64,000 nt of DNA from an uncultured Saprospiraceae bacterium (GCA_937928405.1 CALFWZ010000014.1:34140-98139), one strand, 5' to 3'. Counted from the stretch's first letter, positions 50,478-60,432 are shown. The notes: a model not told the origin generated them from the letters alone. A program made the numbers and translations.

Positions 50478-51494
50478 TCACCGCTTCGGTTTATACTTCG
50501 ATCCATCCAAAATTTTCTGCGCTTCTTTTATCTCAAGTAAAGCTGCCGGTGTCACCTCTGGATGTCGTTTCATATAGGCCTTGACGATATTCCAGCCGAC
50601 CCAATTGGCGGTTCTGCCGGGTGCTTCCGGAGGCATTCCTGGTGCGTTGGGGCTATAGTCCACCAGTTTTCTAATTTCTTTATAACGAGTTGAATATAAC
50701 AGATCCTCTCCGATGAAGTGAGACCAAATTTGCAGCTCGTTTTCTTCTAACCATTTCATCTGTGTACCTGAATATTGTAACAAAAGGCTATCCGCAGTGT
50801 GAGGCAATAACAAATCGAGCACATAATATTTTTTTCCATTGTGGATCATATAGTCGAGCAATCGGTCACCAGAAATATCGCCTACCAAGTCGTCAGCAAC
50901 CGCTTCCATAGTTTTGCTGACTAAATGTTCCCGATTCATTGATCGCCGGATATAAGCAGGAAAAAAACTGGGATTGTAACGAGGATAATTGCTGCCCAGA
51001 AAAAAATCGAGACCAATTCCGACCATGCCATCGGCAACAAAATTTCCTAAAGAATACTCAGAAATAAAAGTGATGATTTCTGGAATTTCTGCATTTGGAA
51101 AATAATAGTTATAAAATTTAAAGGCCTCTTCCAAATCTTCCTTAAAAGGCGCCATACCTTGTAAAACAATCTGAGTGGTATCGTAAAGTTGTCTAATTTC
51201 AGGGGTTTTAATAAATAGGTCAAAGATTTGTGGATTTTGTAGTGCAGGAATGATTTTACTCAGATAGATATCTCGAAAAAAATCAGGATATAAGGAGTCC
51301 AGCTGGTGCATTCCAGCGAGCGTGTTGTTGGTATCTAATGAAAAGAGATCATTTTCAAATTGTCTGAATTTAAGATCCGTTTTAATATTAGAAACATCTG
51401 GAATATGCTTATTTTTGTCTTCGAAACAAGAAGATAACCACAATCCACACGAGCATATGATAAGAAATAGGGAAAAGCGAAAGTTTGACAACAT
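50478..51494 (-). CDS. gldB: GldB-like gliding motility lipoprotein
   Basis: A 338-residue lipoprotein: signal peptide ending LWLSSC (Cys23), then the family opening KHIPDVSNIKTDLKFRQFENDLF. Later conserved blocks are LDSLYPDFFRDIYLSKI, FPNAEIPEIITFISEY, DYMIHNGKKYYVLDLLLPHT and PGMPPEAPGRTANWVGW. GldB is required for gliding in Flavobacterium and is linked to the GldKLMN/T9SS machinery. The usual neighbour gldC is not seen. It is divergent from a PorT-type barrel gene. Confidence 0.85.
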   Translation of the reverse strand: MLSNFRFSLFLIICSCGLWLSSCFEDKNKHIPDVSNIKTDLKFRQFENDLFSLDTNNTLAGMHQLDSLYPDFFRDIYLSKIIPALQNPQIFDLFIKTPEIRQLYDTTQIVLQGMAPFKEDLEEAFKFYNYYFPNAEIPEIITFISEYSLGNFVADGMVGIGLDFFLGSNYPRYNPSFFPAYIRRSMNREHLVSKTMEAVADDLVGDISGDRLLDYMIHNGKKYYVLDLLLPHTADSLLLQYSGTQMKWLEENELQIWSHFIGEDLLYSTRYKEIRKLVDYSPNAPGMPPEAPGRTANWVGWNIVKAYMKRHPEVTPAALLEIKEAQKILDGSKYKPKR

Positions 51495-51588
51495 CTTTAA
51501 ATCGGGTTCGTTTGTGAATACTTAATATAAGAAGAAGCTTTTTAATAGACAGTGTATTTAAGCAACTTCAAATTCAAAACTACTAATA

Positions 51589-52320
51589 ATGAAAAAAATT
51601 GCATTCTTATTCAGTATCTTAATGCTAGCTGGGGTAGAATTATCCGCTCAGTCTGCTTTCCGGTTTGGATTTCAGCTCAGTCCTAATTTTACTTGGATGG
51701 CAAATAATGAAAGAACCATTAACGGTAATGGTAGTAACCTCGGTTTGAAAGTTGGGGTGATTGGAGAAAAATTTATTTCCGCCCAAGATAATTATATGGT
51801 TACTTTCGGGATTGGTTTTGCCTTCAATCAGGGAGGAACGCTAAAACATGATATCGGTGGAGATTTTTGGACCAATTCTTTGGATGAAGGAGATCCGTTG
51901 CGTACGTTGCCGGATGGAGTAAACTTAAAATATGGTATCCAATATATCGAATTACCGCTTGGTCTTAAGATGCGAACCCAAGAGTTTGGCTACCTTCGTT
52001 ACTATATTGAGCCTGCTTTTACCTTAGGCATTAGAACTCAGGCAAGAGGATCAGTAGATGGTGCCGGAGGCATCTCCGAAGAAGATATCCCTATCAAAAA
52101 AGATGTTGCATTCTTAAATTTATCTCTTGGAATTGGAGCTGGAGTAGAATATTCTATTGGTGAAAACCTTTCATTAGTCGGTGGATTAGCCTTCCAAAGC
52201 GGATTTACGGACGTTTCTAAGAATGATGGCGTACAAAAAGAAGCTGGACAGCCACCTGTATCAGAGGACTCAAAAGCTAAAATCAACAGTTTGACGATCA
52301 GAATTGGCGTAATGTTCTAA
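51589..52320 (+). CDS. PorT-family outer-membrane beta-barrel protein
   Basis: A 243-residue exported protein: signal peptide (LFSILMLAGVELSAQ), then an eight-stranded type barrel with alternating strands such as FRFGFQLSPNFTWMA, YIELPLGLKMRT and LSLGIGAGVEYSIGENL. It ends LTIRIGVMF with a terminal Phe. PorT proteins are associated with T9SS, although many family members are simply small porin-like proteins. It is divergent from gldB by 94 bp and closed by a strong terminator. Confidence 0.82.
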   Translation: MKKIAFLFSILMLAGVELSAQSAFRFGFQLSPNFTWMANNERTINGNGSNLGLKVGVIGEKFISAQDNYMVTFGIGFAFNQGGTLKHDIGGDFWTNSLDEGDPLRTLPDGVNLKYGIQYIELPLGLKMRTQEFGYLRYYIEPAFTLGIRTQARGSVDGAGGISEEDIPIKKDVAFLNLSLGIGAGVEYSIGENLSLVGGLAFQSGFTDVSKNDGVQKEAGQPPVSEDSKAKINSLTIRIGVMF

Positions 52321-52347
52321 TTACAAACGAAAAAACGGACAATAGGG

Positions 52348-52388
52348 AACAATACTAAGCGGGCTTTAGCCTGCTTAGTATTGTTTTT
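52348..52388 (+). terminator. Intrinsic terminator after PorT-family gene
   Basis: AACAATACTAAGC and GCTTAGTATTGTT form a 13-bp stem extended by GGGC/GCC around a short loop, followed by TTT. Confidence 0.9.
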
Positions 52389-52570
52389 CCACCCTAAACC
52401 TATTACCTTTGCATGAATTTTTCAGCAGGGGTTTCTTTCTTTAGATATTATCCCTTTAAAGTGAATCTAATAAACTGATAATCACGTTATTAAAATCCCT
52501 ACTAGTCAGTTTAGTAAACTGATGGAGAAAGATCAAATATTAACGAAACAATATAAAACTTAAGATACGT

Positions 52571-54691
52571 ATGGCTCTGATCGGACAAATTAGAAAAAAC
52601 AGTTGGTTACTTATCCTGACCATTGGACTCGCACTTGCTGCTTTTATTATCATGGATATGTCTTCTGGTGATAAGAGTATATTCGGTTCTTCGCAAAATA
52701 TTGCTGGAACTATTGAAGGCGAAAAAGTGGATTGGGGCGAATTCAACCGAGCTGAAAACATCCTTTACGCTAATGCTGGTGGTGATGTATTTGGTCGCCG
52801 CGCTAGCTTATGGAATTATTTTGTGGAAGACAAATTAGTAAGAAAAGAAGCCGAAGCGATGGGACTCGGTGTAGGAAAAGATGAATTACTCGATCTTCAA
52901 TTTAGTAATGATAACCGAAAATTGAGTCCACTCATTTTGCAGCGTTATACAAATCCTGCCACTGGACAAATTGATCGTCAGCAATTGACCGAAATTAAGA
53001 CGGCTATCGAAACACGGCAAATAACTAATCCCGAATTTAAGACTCGTTGGGGATACCAAGAAAAAGAAATCATCAAAACTTCCTTGCAGTCAAAACTAGA
53101 GACCTTGGTTTCTAAAGCCATCTATACGCCTAGCTGGATGGCAGAGATGATGTATAGCAACGACGAACAGAAAGTAGACTTTGAATATGTAAGAGTTCCT
53201 TTCGATAATATTGATGATGCCAAAGTGACCTTGACCGATGCGGATTATACGAGCTATATGAACGAAAATCGTTCATTGTATCGTCAAGATGCCGAAACGC
53301 GTAAAATCGATTATGCTGTTTTTGAAGTAAAGCCTACTGCTGACGACGAAAGCAATATCCTTAATACAATGAAGGAATTATTGCCAGAGTTTGCTTCTAC
53401 TTCCAATGACTCTGCTTTTGTAGAAAATAATTTTGGAACCATTAGTGGAATTTATCAGAAAAAAGCGGCCCTTACTGGTTCATACGCAGATACACTTTTT
53501 AACGTAGCTCCAGGTGCTGTAGTTGGACCTTATAAGGAAGGTAATGCGTTTGTAGCAGTTAAACTTTTGGACCGAAAAGTAGTTCCTGATTCTGTTCGTT
53601 CGCGACATATTTTGATTCAGGGAACCGATCAAGCGACTTTTGCTCGTGGTTTTCAGTTATTGGATAGTTTGAAAAACTTGGTAGAATCAGGCGCTCAGCG
53701 TTTCGATTCACTAGCTGTAAAATTCAGTCAAGGACCTTCCAACGTTAAGGGAGGTGATATTGGATTTGCTGCCATCAATGGATTAGCGGGACCTTATGGT
53801 GAATTAATCTTTTATAAGGCAAAGAAAGGTGAGCTTAATATCATCGCTACCCAGTTTGGTTTACACCTTGTAGAGGTGACAGATTATAAGTATCTGACCA
53901 ACGAAGAAGGAGTTAAAATTGCGATGTTGAGACAAAATATTATTCCTAGTGAAGAAACCATCAGTGCCGTCAATAACAAAGCGTTGGAGTTTGTTAGTAA
54001 TAATCGTTCTGTCAACGATATGGTAACAGCGGCGCAGGCTGATCCGTCTATTACTGTAGAAACCTCTCCTCCTGTAAAAAATAGTGACTATATTTTGGGA
54101 ACTATGGGAAGTGGACAAACTTCAAGAGATATTATCAAGTGGGCATTTGAAAATGGAAATGTAGGAGAGGTATCTTCTCAAGTATATATTTATCAGAATG
54201 ACGTAGATTTTTATGATGAAAAATTTGTCATCGCTGGCCTACGAGCTATTCAGCCTGAAGGTATGCCTTCGGTGGATTTTGTTAGAGGAGATATTGAGAC
54301 GCAAGTAAGAAATTATAAAAAAGGACAAATGCTGATGGAAGAGATGAAAGGCAAGGATCTCAATGCTATTGCAAGCGCTTATGCTGGAACGGTAGAAACT
54401 GCTACTGATCTTAACTTCTCTTCTTCTGCTATTCCTGGTGCAGGAGCAGAACCAAAAGTTATTGCAAGTGCCTTTGCGTTGACTGAAAACCAAGCATCTG
54501 CTCCAATTATTGGTAATAATGGTGTTTATATCGTCAAACCTACCAGAAAAACGACCGTTGGATCAGCTACAAATCTGATAGATGTTAAAAAGAAAACCAA
54601 TACTGCTATGCGTAATCAGTTGAGAGGACAAATTGTAGAAGGATTAAAAAATAACGCAGATATTACTGATAATCGCTCTCGAGTTTACTAG
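52571..54691 (+). CDS. PpiD/SurA-type periplasmic peptidyl-prolyl isomerase
   Basis: A 706-residue membrane-anchored foldase. An N-terminal helix (WLLILTIGLALAAFIIMDM, about 12-30) is followed by a SurA_N/PpiD chaperone region (about 35-230) and a parvulin domain (about 338-435). The latter has SRHILIQ, the long insert helix, and KGGDIGFAAINGLAGPYGELIFYKAKKGEL. A second degenerate parvulin-like region is possible (about 480-620). It assists folding of outer-membrane proteins in the periplasm. Single gene between two terminators. Confidence 0.9.
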   Translation: MALIGQIRKNSWLLILTIGLALAAFIIMDMSSGDKSIFGSSQNIAGTIEGEKVDWGEFNRAENILYANAGGDVFGRRASLWNYFVEDKLVRKEAEAMGLGVGKDELLDLQFSNDNRKLSPLILQRYTNPATGQIDRQQLTEIKTAIETRQITNPEFKTRWGYQEKEIIKTSLQSKLETLVSKAIYTPSWMAEMMYSNDEQKVDFEYVRVPFDNIDDAKVTLTDADYTSYMNENRSLYRQDAETRKIDYAVFEVKPTADDESNILNTMKELLPEFASTSNDSAFVENNFGTISGIYQKKAALTGSYADTLFNVAPGAVVGPYKEGNAFVAVKLLDRKVVPDSVRSRHILIQGTDQATFARGFQLLDSLKNLVESGAQRFDSLAVKFSQGPSNVKGGDIGFAAINGLAGPYGELIFYKAKKGELNIIATQFGLHLVEVTDYKYLTNEEGVKIAMLRQNIIPSEETISAVNNKALEFVSNNRSVNDMVTAAQADPSITVETSPPVKNSDYILGTMGSGQTSRDIIKWAFENGNVGEVSSQVYIYQNDVDFYDEKFVIAGLRAIQPEGMPSVDFVRGDIETQVRNYKKGQMLMEEMKGKDLNAIASAYAGTVETATDLNFSSSAIPGAGAEPKVIASAFALTENQASAPIIGNNGVYIVKPTRKTTVGSATNLIDVKKKTNTAMRNQLRGQIVEGLKNNADITDNRSRVY

Positions 54692-55029
54692 AATTCCAAA
54701 CATATATTAAAAAATATAATTTTGGTACGTAATTTGAACTCAAAAAGCTAATTCCCTTATTATCGAGGGCGTTAGCTTTTTTTTTTATATTTTTGTAGAG
54801 CATTACGATCATTGTTTCATTTTTTTATAATAAACGGTGATGGGTACTTTCCGCAAATAACTGATTTTAAGAAACAATTCTTTTCAAGCCTACAAAAATC
54901 GGGCGTATTACCGAGTATTTTCTTTTGGCCCAAAAATCAGTGAAATCTACCAAAAACATTCAGGAAAAAATAGCTGGTTTTAAAAACCAATAAATAAAAC
55001 ATTTTATTCACCATCATAAATTATTAAAG
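54692..55029. other. 338-bp gap with terminator for the foldase gene
   Basis: AAAAAGCTAA (54742-54751) and TTAGCTTTTT (54772-54781) form a stem with inner CCCT/AGGG, followed by a long T run. The rest is the promoter region of the UDP-glucose dehydrogenase gene; a small TGGTTTT/AAACCA hairpin occurs near 54972-54988. Confidence 0.75.
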
Positions 55030-56385
55030 ATGAACATAGCAGTCGTTGGCACCGGGTACGTTGGACTAGTAACGGGTACTTGTTTCGCCGAAACCGGAAA
55101 CAATGTTATTTGCGTTGATATCGACGCAAATAAGGTAGAGCGAATGCGGAACGGAGAAGTTCCCATTTTTGAACCAGGTCTTGAGCTTCTTTTCGAAAGA
55201 AACACCAAGCAAGGACGCCTTTCTTTTACTACGAATTTAGCGGAAGCTGTTAAAGATGCCAAGATCATCTTTTTAGCTTTACCTACGCCTCCGGGCGAAG
55301 ATGGATCAGCTGATCTTTCTTACATTCTAGGAGTAGCAAGTGACCTTTCTGGGATTATTACGGATTATAAAGTAATCGTAGATAAAAGTACGGTTCCTGT
55401 TGGAACTTCTGAATTAGTGCACGAGCGTTTAGCTAAGCACTTAGATCCAAGTTTATTTGACGTAGTATCTAATCCTGAATTTTTACGGGAAGGGGTAGCG
55501 GTTGATGATTTCTTAAAGCCAGACCGTGTAGTAATTGGTACTAGCTCAGAAAAGGCACAAGCAGCCATGAAAAAATTATACGAACCATTCGTTCGTCAGG
55601 GTAACCCAATCATCTTTATGGATGAGCGTTCTGCGGAGATGACTAAATATGCGGCCAACTCTTACCTTGCTACTCGTATCTCTTTCATGAATGAAATTGC
55701 CAACCTTTGTGAAAAGGCTGGAGCAGATGTAGATATGGTACGTAAAGGAATGGGTAGCGATAACCGTATTGGTAAGCGTTTCTTATTCCCAGGTGTTGGT
55801 TATGGTGGAAGCTGTTTCCCAAAGGATGTTCAGGCATTACACCGTACCGCTGGACAGCACGAATATAACTTCAAGATTCTAAACTCTGTCATGGACGTGA
55901 ATCAGATTCAAAAGACGGTACTCGCTAAGAAAATTAAGCGTTTCTTCGGTGCTGATTTAGCAGGTAAGACCATCGCAATCTGGGGATTGGCTTTTAAGCC
56001 GAATACCGATGATATTCGAGAAGCACCTGCTCTTTATATTATGGAAGAACTGCTACAGGCTGGAGCGAAAATCAGAGCTTTTGATCCAGAAGCAATGGAG
56101 CATATCGGACAAATGTTCGGTGATCGTATCACATTAGTAGATAGCCAGTATGACGCTTTAGAAGGTGCTGATGCTTTAGCCATCATTACAGAGTGGAGTG
56201 TATTCCGTACACCTGATTTTAATAAAATCAAAGATAAAGTATCGACCAAAGCGATCTTTGACGGTCGTAACCTATACAGCTTAGAAAGTATGAAAGAACA
56301 CGGATTCCACTATGAAAGTATTGGAAGAGCTGTGGTAGAAGTACCTAAGACCAAAGTTGGTTCCAGCAATGGACAAATGGTTTAA
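55030..56385 (+). CDS. ugd: UDP-glucose 6-dehydrogenase
   Basis: A 451-residue enzyme oxidising UDP-glucose to UDP-glucuronate for capsule, exopolysaccharide or LPS sugars. The NAD-binding start MNIAVVGTGYVGLVTGTCFAE, the SNPEFLREGVAVDDFLKPDR block, and the catalytic Cys in GVGYGGSCFPKDV (about 265) are all present, as is the C-terminal UDP-binding domain with FKPNTDDIREAP. No glycosyltransferase genes are next to it, so its pathway is not given by context. Followed by two hairpins, the second a terminator. Confidence 0.95.
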   Translation: MNIAVVGTGYVGLVTGTCFAETGNNVICVDIDANKVERMRNGEVPIFEPGLELLFERNTKQGRLSFTTNLAEAVKDAKIIFLALPTPPGEDGSADLSYILGVASDLSGIITDYKVIVDKSTVPVGTSELVHERLAKHLDPSLFDVVSNPEFLREGVAVDDFLKPDRVVIGTSSEKAQAAMKKLYEPFVRQGNPIIFMDERSAEMTKYAANSYLATRISFMNEIANLCEKAGADVDMVRKGMGSDNRIGKRFLFPGVGYGGSCFPKDVQALHRTAGQHEYNFKILNSVMDVNQIQKTVLAKKIKRFFGADLAGKTIAIWGLAFKPNTDDIREAPALYIMEELLQAGAKIRAFDPEAMEHIGQMFGDRITLVDSQYDALEGADALAIITEWSVFRTPDFNKIKDKVSTKAIFDGRNLYSLESMKEHGFHYESIGRAVVEVPKTKVGSSNGQMV

Positions 56386-56399
56386 GATACATTAAATAT

Positions 56400-56485
56400 A
56401 TACTGGCAGCGCGTAAAATTTACGCTTATCAGTACAAAATATTTTCCAATCCCGGAGTTTGTTAATTCAGACTTCGGGATTTTTA
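56400..56485 (+). terminator. Two hairpins after ugd, the second an intrinsic terminator
   Basis: First, TACTG and CAGTA bracket GCGTAAA/TTTACGC (about 56401-56435). Second, AATCCCG (56448-56454) pairs with CGGGATT (56475-56481), with AGT/ACT inside, followed by TTTTATATT. Confidence 0.75.
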
Positions 56486-56647
56486 TATTCATTCTCGTAT
56501 TTTTAGCCGTACGAAATTATTTAGAATAAAGTCTGAAATTTAAAAGGTAATCAAATATGATTACTATCTTCAAGCTGTCATCTGGTGATGCGTCAGCTGC
56601 CTGACGAATACTTCGCAATCAATTATTTAATTTTACGTTATATTATT

Positions 56648-57271
56648 ATGACTAGAATCATTTGTCTTTTATCATTAGTCCTCTTTTTTGTTGGATGTAA
56701 AAATGAATTTCAAACTATCACCGAACAAAATGAATTCGGTCAAAAAATCACCTATCAAATTCATAAGGAAACGGGCCTCAAGCAGGGAGCTTATACGCTC
56801 CGAGATAGCGCAGGAGTACTATTGGAGGAAGCAAACTATTGGCAGGATACCTTACACGGCGAACGCAAACTGTACACCGCGCAAGGTTTGTTAGAAACAG
56901 TCGAAACTTATAAAAGTGGTAATTTTGAAGGACCTTATCAATCGTTTCATTCAAATGGTCAGGTTAAATTTTCTGCTGCCTATCACGACGGCGTATTAAT
57001 GGGAGAAGCAAAAAGTTATTATGAAGATGGACAGTTGAAAGAAGTAGTACAATTTAAGGAAAACGTTGAAAATGGTCCTTTTGTAGAGTATCATCCCAAT
57101 GGCAACTTAAAAGCAAAAGGAAGTTATTTTAGTGGGAATCATAGCGAGCATGGTCCACTGGAATTATTCGACGAAAATGGGGATCTTATAAAAAAAATGA
57201 ATTGTGAAAAAGGCGTGTGCCGCACTAGTTGGACGCGGACGGATGGAGCGGTAAGTACAAAAAAAATATAA
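56648..57271 (+). CDS. MORN/YwqK-type repeat lipoprotein
   Basis: A 207-residue lipoprotein: signal ending LFFVGC (Cys16), then repeated YwqK/MORN-like units of about 22 residues. Examples are GLKQGAYTLRDSAGVLLEEANY, NFEGPYQSFHSNGQVKF, VLMGEAKSYYEDGQLKEVVQF and NGPFVEYHPNGNLKAKGSY (each unit has the G-pattern YxxNGxxK). Although named after an antitoxin, such repeats in Bacteroidota are mostly envelope proteins without a toxin partner. The ATG at 56648 is chosen for the signal peptide. It is 7 bp upstream of porQ, so co-transcription is likely. Confidence 0.82.
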   Translation: MTRIICLLSLVLFFVGCKNEFQTITEQNEFGQKITYQIHKETGLKQGAYTLRDSAGVLLEEANYWQDTLHGERKLYTAQGLLETVETYKSGNFEGPYQSFHSNGQVKFSAAYHDGVLMGEAKSYYEDGQLKEVVQFKENVENGPFVEYHPNGNLKAKGSYFSGNHSEHGPLELFDENGDLIKKMNCEKGVCRTSWTRTDGAVSTKKI

Positions 57272-57278
57272 TTTACGA

Positions 57279-58334
57279 ATGAAGCAATTTTTACTGATAC
57301 TCCTTTTTTTAGGAATGGTTTTAACGAGTCATGCTCAAAGATTAGGAGGGCAACGTGTTTTTGAATTTTTAAATCTGTCTCCCTCTGCTCGTATTACCGC
57401 ATTGGGAGGACAATTATTAGCGGTACGGGATAGTGACCTAGCCTCGGCTTACCGTAATCCTGCCCTCCTCAATCCTGAGATGGACAAACAACTTTCATTT
57501 AATTATAATTTTTATGCTGCTGATATTGGGACAGGTTACGCCGCTTATGCTCAACACATTGATAAATTAAATATGACCTTTCATGGCGGCGTGCAGTTTA
57601 TCGATTATGGAACCTTTGACCAAACCGATGAATTTGAGCAAAACCTAGGAACCTTTAAGGCTGCGGAATATGCCATCAACGTGGGGGCTTCCCGACAACT
57701 CTACGAAAACCTCGCAGTAGGTGCCAATCTGAAATTTATCACTTCTCAGTTGGAATCTTATAACTCATCGGGACTAGCCTTAGATCTTGGGGCTTATTAT
57801 CGGGATACGAGTAGTAATTTTTCGGCAGCACTAGTGGTACGCAATGCAGGATTAACGCTCAGTTCTTTTCGGGATAATAATCGAGAGTACTTACCTTTTG
57901 AGATTAATCTAGGAATCGCCCAAAAATTAAAATATTTGCCGCTTAGAATTACCGTTAACTATCGAAATTTAGACCAATGGAATATTCTTTACGTTGATCC
58001 TAATGTTGTAGATGAAGGACCAGTACTGGGAGATGTCGAAGCAACAGAGCGTGGCTGGTTTGCCGTCAACGTGGATAATTTTTTCCGACATCTATCTTTT
58101 GGTGGAGAATTCTTATTTGGGAAAAAAGAAAACTTTCGAGTTAGAGTTGGATATAATCATCAACGCCGAATGGAGCTAAAGGTGGCGGAGTTTCGGAGCT
58201 TAGCTGGATTCTCATTCGGAGTAGGAATGAAAGTGAGTAAATTCAGAATAGAATATGGACGGGCTATCTATCATTTGGCCGGTGGCGTCAATCATTTGAG
58301 TATTTCTACCAGTATTAACGAATTTAAGCGTTAG
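57279..58334 (+). CDS. porQ: Type IX secretion system protein PorQ
   Basis: A 351-residue outer-membrane protein: signal peptide (LLILLFLGMVLTSHAQ) and the family opening FEFLNLSPSARITALGGQLLAVRDSDLASAYRNPALLN (here LSPSARITALGGQ and NPALLNPEMD). A FadL/PorV-like barrel follows, with NVGASRQLYENLAVGANLK and HLAGGVNHLSISTSINEF. PorQ acts in T9SS cargo maturation at the cell surface with PorZ. Upstream (7 bp) is a YwqK-repeat lipoprotein gene. Three T9SS cargo genes occur in the window. Confidence 0.88.
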   Translation: MKQFLLILLFLGMVLTSHAQRLGGQRVFEFLNLSPSARITALGGQLLAVRDSDLASAYRNPALLNPEMDKQLSFNYNFYAADIGTGYAAYAQHIDKLNMTFHGGVQFIDYGTFDQTDEFEQNLGTFKAAEYAINVGASRQLYENLAVGANLKFITSQLESYNSSGLALDLGAYYRDTSSNFSAALVVRNAGLTLSSFRDNNREYLPFEINLGIAQKLKYLPLRITVNYRNLDQWNILYVDPNVVDEGPVLGDVEATERGWFAVNVDNFFRHLSFGGEFLFGKKENFRVRVGYNHQRRMELKVAEFRSLAGFSFGVGMKVSKFRIEYGRAIYHLAGGVNHLSISTSINEFKR

Positions 58335-58414
58335 ATGCTGCAACTATTTTCTAATAAATCTCGTCTTAAGGACGAATCGATTTTAGAATTAATAGTTATA
58401 CCCCATATTCAAAC

Positions 58415-58591
58415 ATGCTGACCTTATATTTTACAAATTCCATTTTTGTGGCCTATCTGACCTATCTTGGTTTGGAAAAAAAGAAAAGAATCTTCTCGGA
58501 AAGAAAATTCTGGCTCTTATTATTGGGGCTATTCTTCTCTATTTTTTTAAATCAACAATTCGCTCTTTTTAATTCGTCTTTTTATTTTTAA
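58415..58591 (+). CDS. Small two-helix membrane protein (58 residues)
   Basis: Complete frame MLTLYFTNSIFVAYLTYLGL ... FWLLLLGLFFSIFLNQQFALF ... YF. Two hydrophobic helices (about 2-20 and 33-53) flank a basic loop (EKKKRIFSERK), an inner-membrane topology with the loop inside. It starts 80 bp after porQ on the same strand and ends 8 bp from the convergent DCC gene. Family unknown; codon composition matches its neighbours. Confidence 0.55.
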   Translation: MLTLYFTNSIFVAYLTYLGLEKKKRIFSERKFWLLLLGLFFSIFLNQQFALFNSSFYF

Positions 58592-58599
58592 ACCAGTTT

Positions 58600-59007
58600 C
58601 TACAAAAATCGATCTTCCCATTCTGGCTGTGGAAGCATACAGCTATCCTTCTTCCCAAACCATCGATAACGATTGCGAGCAATTAAATCATAAATCGTAT
58701 CTCGTATAAATTTGGGAATAATAGACAGATAATATAAATAAGGCCATCCACCACCCAAATGTCGAAAAATCCGCAGAGCAACATCTGATTTTGTGTAGAA
58801 ATTTTTCCCCTCCACCAAGATGACCGTATCCATCGAAAACGACTCTAATTTAATATTGGAAAGTAGTTGTTGACCAGCTTCGGATTGTAAGGAGGCATAC
58901 CGGATTATTCCCTTTTGGTCTCGTGTAATTACTGACTTTACGAACCCATTACAGAGATTACAAACACCATCAAAAAGAAGAATTGGATCAGAATCTTTAC
59001 GTTCCAT
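58600..59007 (-). CDS. DCC-family thiol-disulfide oxidoreductase-like protein
   Basis: A 135-residue protein with the defining DCC motif near the N-terminus (ILLFDGVCNLCNGFVKSVI, i.e. DxxCxxC). The mid-region is DTVILVEGKNFYTKSDVALRIFRHLGGGW and the C-terminal signature FIRDTIYDLIARNRYRWFG. It has a thioredoxin-like fold; the biochemical role is uncertain. The ATG at 59007 gives MERKDSD just before the motif; the upstream in-frame extension to 59085 would add an unusual hydrophobic leader and is less likely. Confidence 0.88.
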   Translation of the reverse strand: MERKDSDPILLFDGVCNLCNGFVKSVITRDQKGIIRYASLQSEAGQQLLSNIKLESFSMDTVILVEGKNFYTKSDVALRIFRHLGGGWPYLYYLSIIPKFIRDTIYDLIARNRYRWFGKKDSCMLPQPEWEDRFL

Positions 59008-59253
59008 ATTTTTTAAACTGCATATTGTATTATTAAGTTTTAAAAAAAAGTTAAAAAAAACGTTACTTATTGTAAGATTTTGCATCTAAAGAGGAAACAG
59101 AACGAGATAAACTCTTTAATTGCAAAGAGAACCCCTTCTAAAGCTACTGATACTTTTGTTGATTTTATCTATTTCGCTTCCTAGTAATAGGGAGAGACTG
59201 ATACTATATTTTTTTAATTTTTAACCTTAAAATAAATTTAAACTTACTTTACT

Positions 59254-60432
59254 ATGGAATATTTCACAGGATTATTCGATACCCTACAATCTAGCGTCGG
59301 AGGTTCACTACCAAGGGTTTTTGGAGCACTAGTTATTTTATTGATCGGATTCTTAGTAGCAGGAATCTTTAAGCGGCTTGCAGTTGGATTATTAAAGAAG
59401 ACAAGCATTGACGAGCGACTTGGACAAAAAATGAATGTTAGTTTCCGAATCGATCAATTGATTGGAAAATTAGTATACTATTTAGTACTATTATTTGTCT
59501 TACTATTAGTATTAGATATGTTGGGTGTAAACAATGTTTTGGAGCCACTTAAAGACATGTTAAGTAAGTTCTTTGGTTATATTCCAAACATCATTGCAGC
59601 AGGTATCATCGGTTTTGCTGGTTATATCATTGCAACGATCGCTTCTGAAGCAACTGGATTTGTTGCTGGACGCATCGAAACTTTATCTGAAAAAATGGGC
59701 TGGAAAGACCCTGTAGCTTTAACAAAACTAGTTAAGCAATTAGTATTTGTTTTCGTCTTTGTTCCAATCCTTATCATCTCTTTGGATCAATTAAACATGA
59801 AAGCAATCAGTGGCCCTGCTACCAATATGCTAAATAGCATGATGGCAGCTATCCCTAAAATTATTGCTGCCGGTATCATTTTAGGAGTATTCTACGTAGT
59901 TGGTAAGTTTGTAGTAGGCTTCTTAACGGAGTTACTACGTAACTTAGGAGTTGATGAGCTTTCTAACAAAATGGGCTTCAATAGCATGATTGGTGCTACT
60001 CCTGCTTCTAAATTTGTTGGTAATATCGCTTTCTTCTTTATCATGTTTGCAGGTATTCTTTCTGCCGCTGACAAGTTAGAAATGGCTTCTATTTCTAACA
60101 TCCTTGAAGATGTATTCGAAGTAACAGGTCGTATTCTTTTCGGCTTATTCGTAATGGCAATCGGTGCATTCATTGCTAATAAAGTACACACGGTGATGGC
60201 GGCAAACAAAGACAACGAATGGTTGGCTTCTGTATCTAGATTTGCCATCTTAGGAATTTTTGGAGCAATCGCTTTATCTACGATGGGTATCGCTGATGAT
60301 ATTGTTAACCTTGCTTTTGGATTGACATTAGGTGCCATTGCGGTAGCTTTTGCTTTGTCTTTCGGACTAGGTGGACGAGAAGCTGCTGGTAAAGCAATGG
60401 GAGAATTCCTAGGACGATTCAGTAAGAAATAA
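59254..60432 (+). CDS. MscS-like small-conductance channel family protein (TM-helix repeat, CmpX-like)
   Basis: A 392-residue membrane protein built of repeated conserved TM-helix modules (PF05552-type). ALVILLIGFLVAGIFKRLAV, PNIIAAGIIGFAGYIIA, KIIAAGIILGVFYVVGKFV and GRILFGLFVMAIGAFIANK alternate with amphipathic helices. The C-terminus (LGAIAVAFALSFGLGGREAAGKAMGEFL region, here FALSFGLGGREAAG) is that of MscS-related proteins without the MscS beta-domain. It may gate with tension, but no channel activity is proven for this subgroup. Strong terminator at 60459. Confidence 0.82.
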   Translation: MEYFTGLFDTLQSSVGGSLPRVFGALVILLIGFLVAGIFKRLAVGLLKKTSIDERLGQKMNVSFRIDQLIGKLVYYLVLLFVLLLVLDMLGVNNVLEPLKDMLSKFFGYIPNIIAAGIIGFAGYIIATIASEATGFVAGRIETLSEKMGWKDPVALTKLVKQLVFVFVFVPILIISLDQLNMKAISGPATNMLNSMMAAIPKIIAAGIILGVFYVVGKFVVGFLTELLRNLGVDELSNKMGFNSMIGATPASKFVGNIAFFFIMFAGILSAADKLEMASISNILEDVFEVTGRILFGLFVMAIGAFIANKVHTVMAANKDNEWLASVSRFAILGIFGAIALSTMGIADDIVNLAFGLTLGAIAVAFALSFGLGGREAAGKAMGEFLGRFSKK

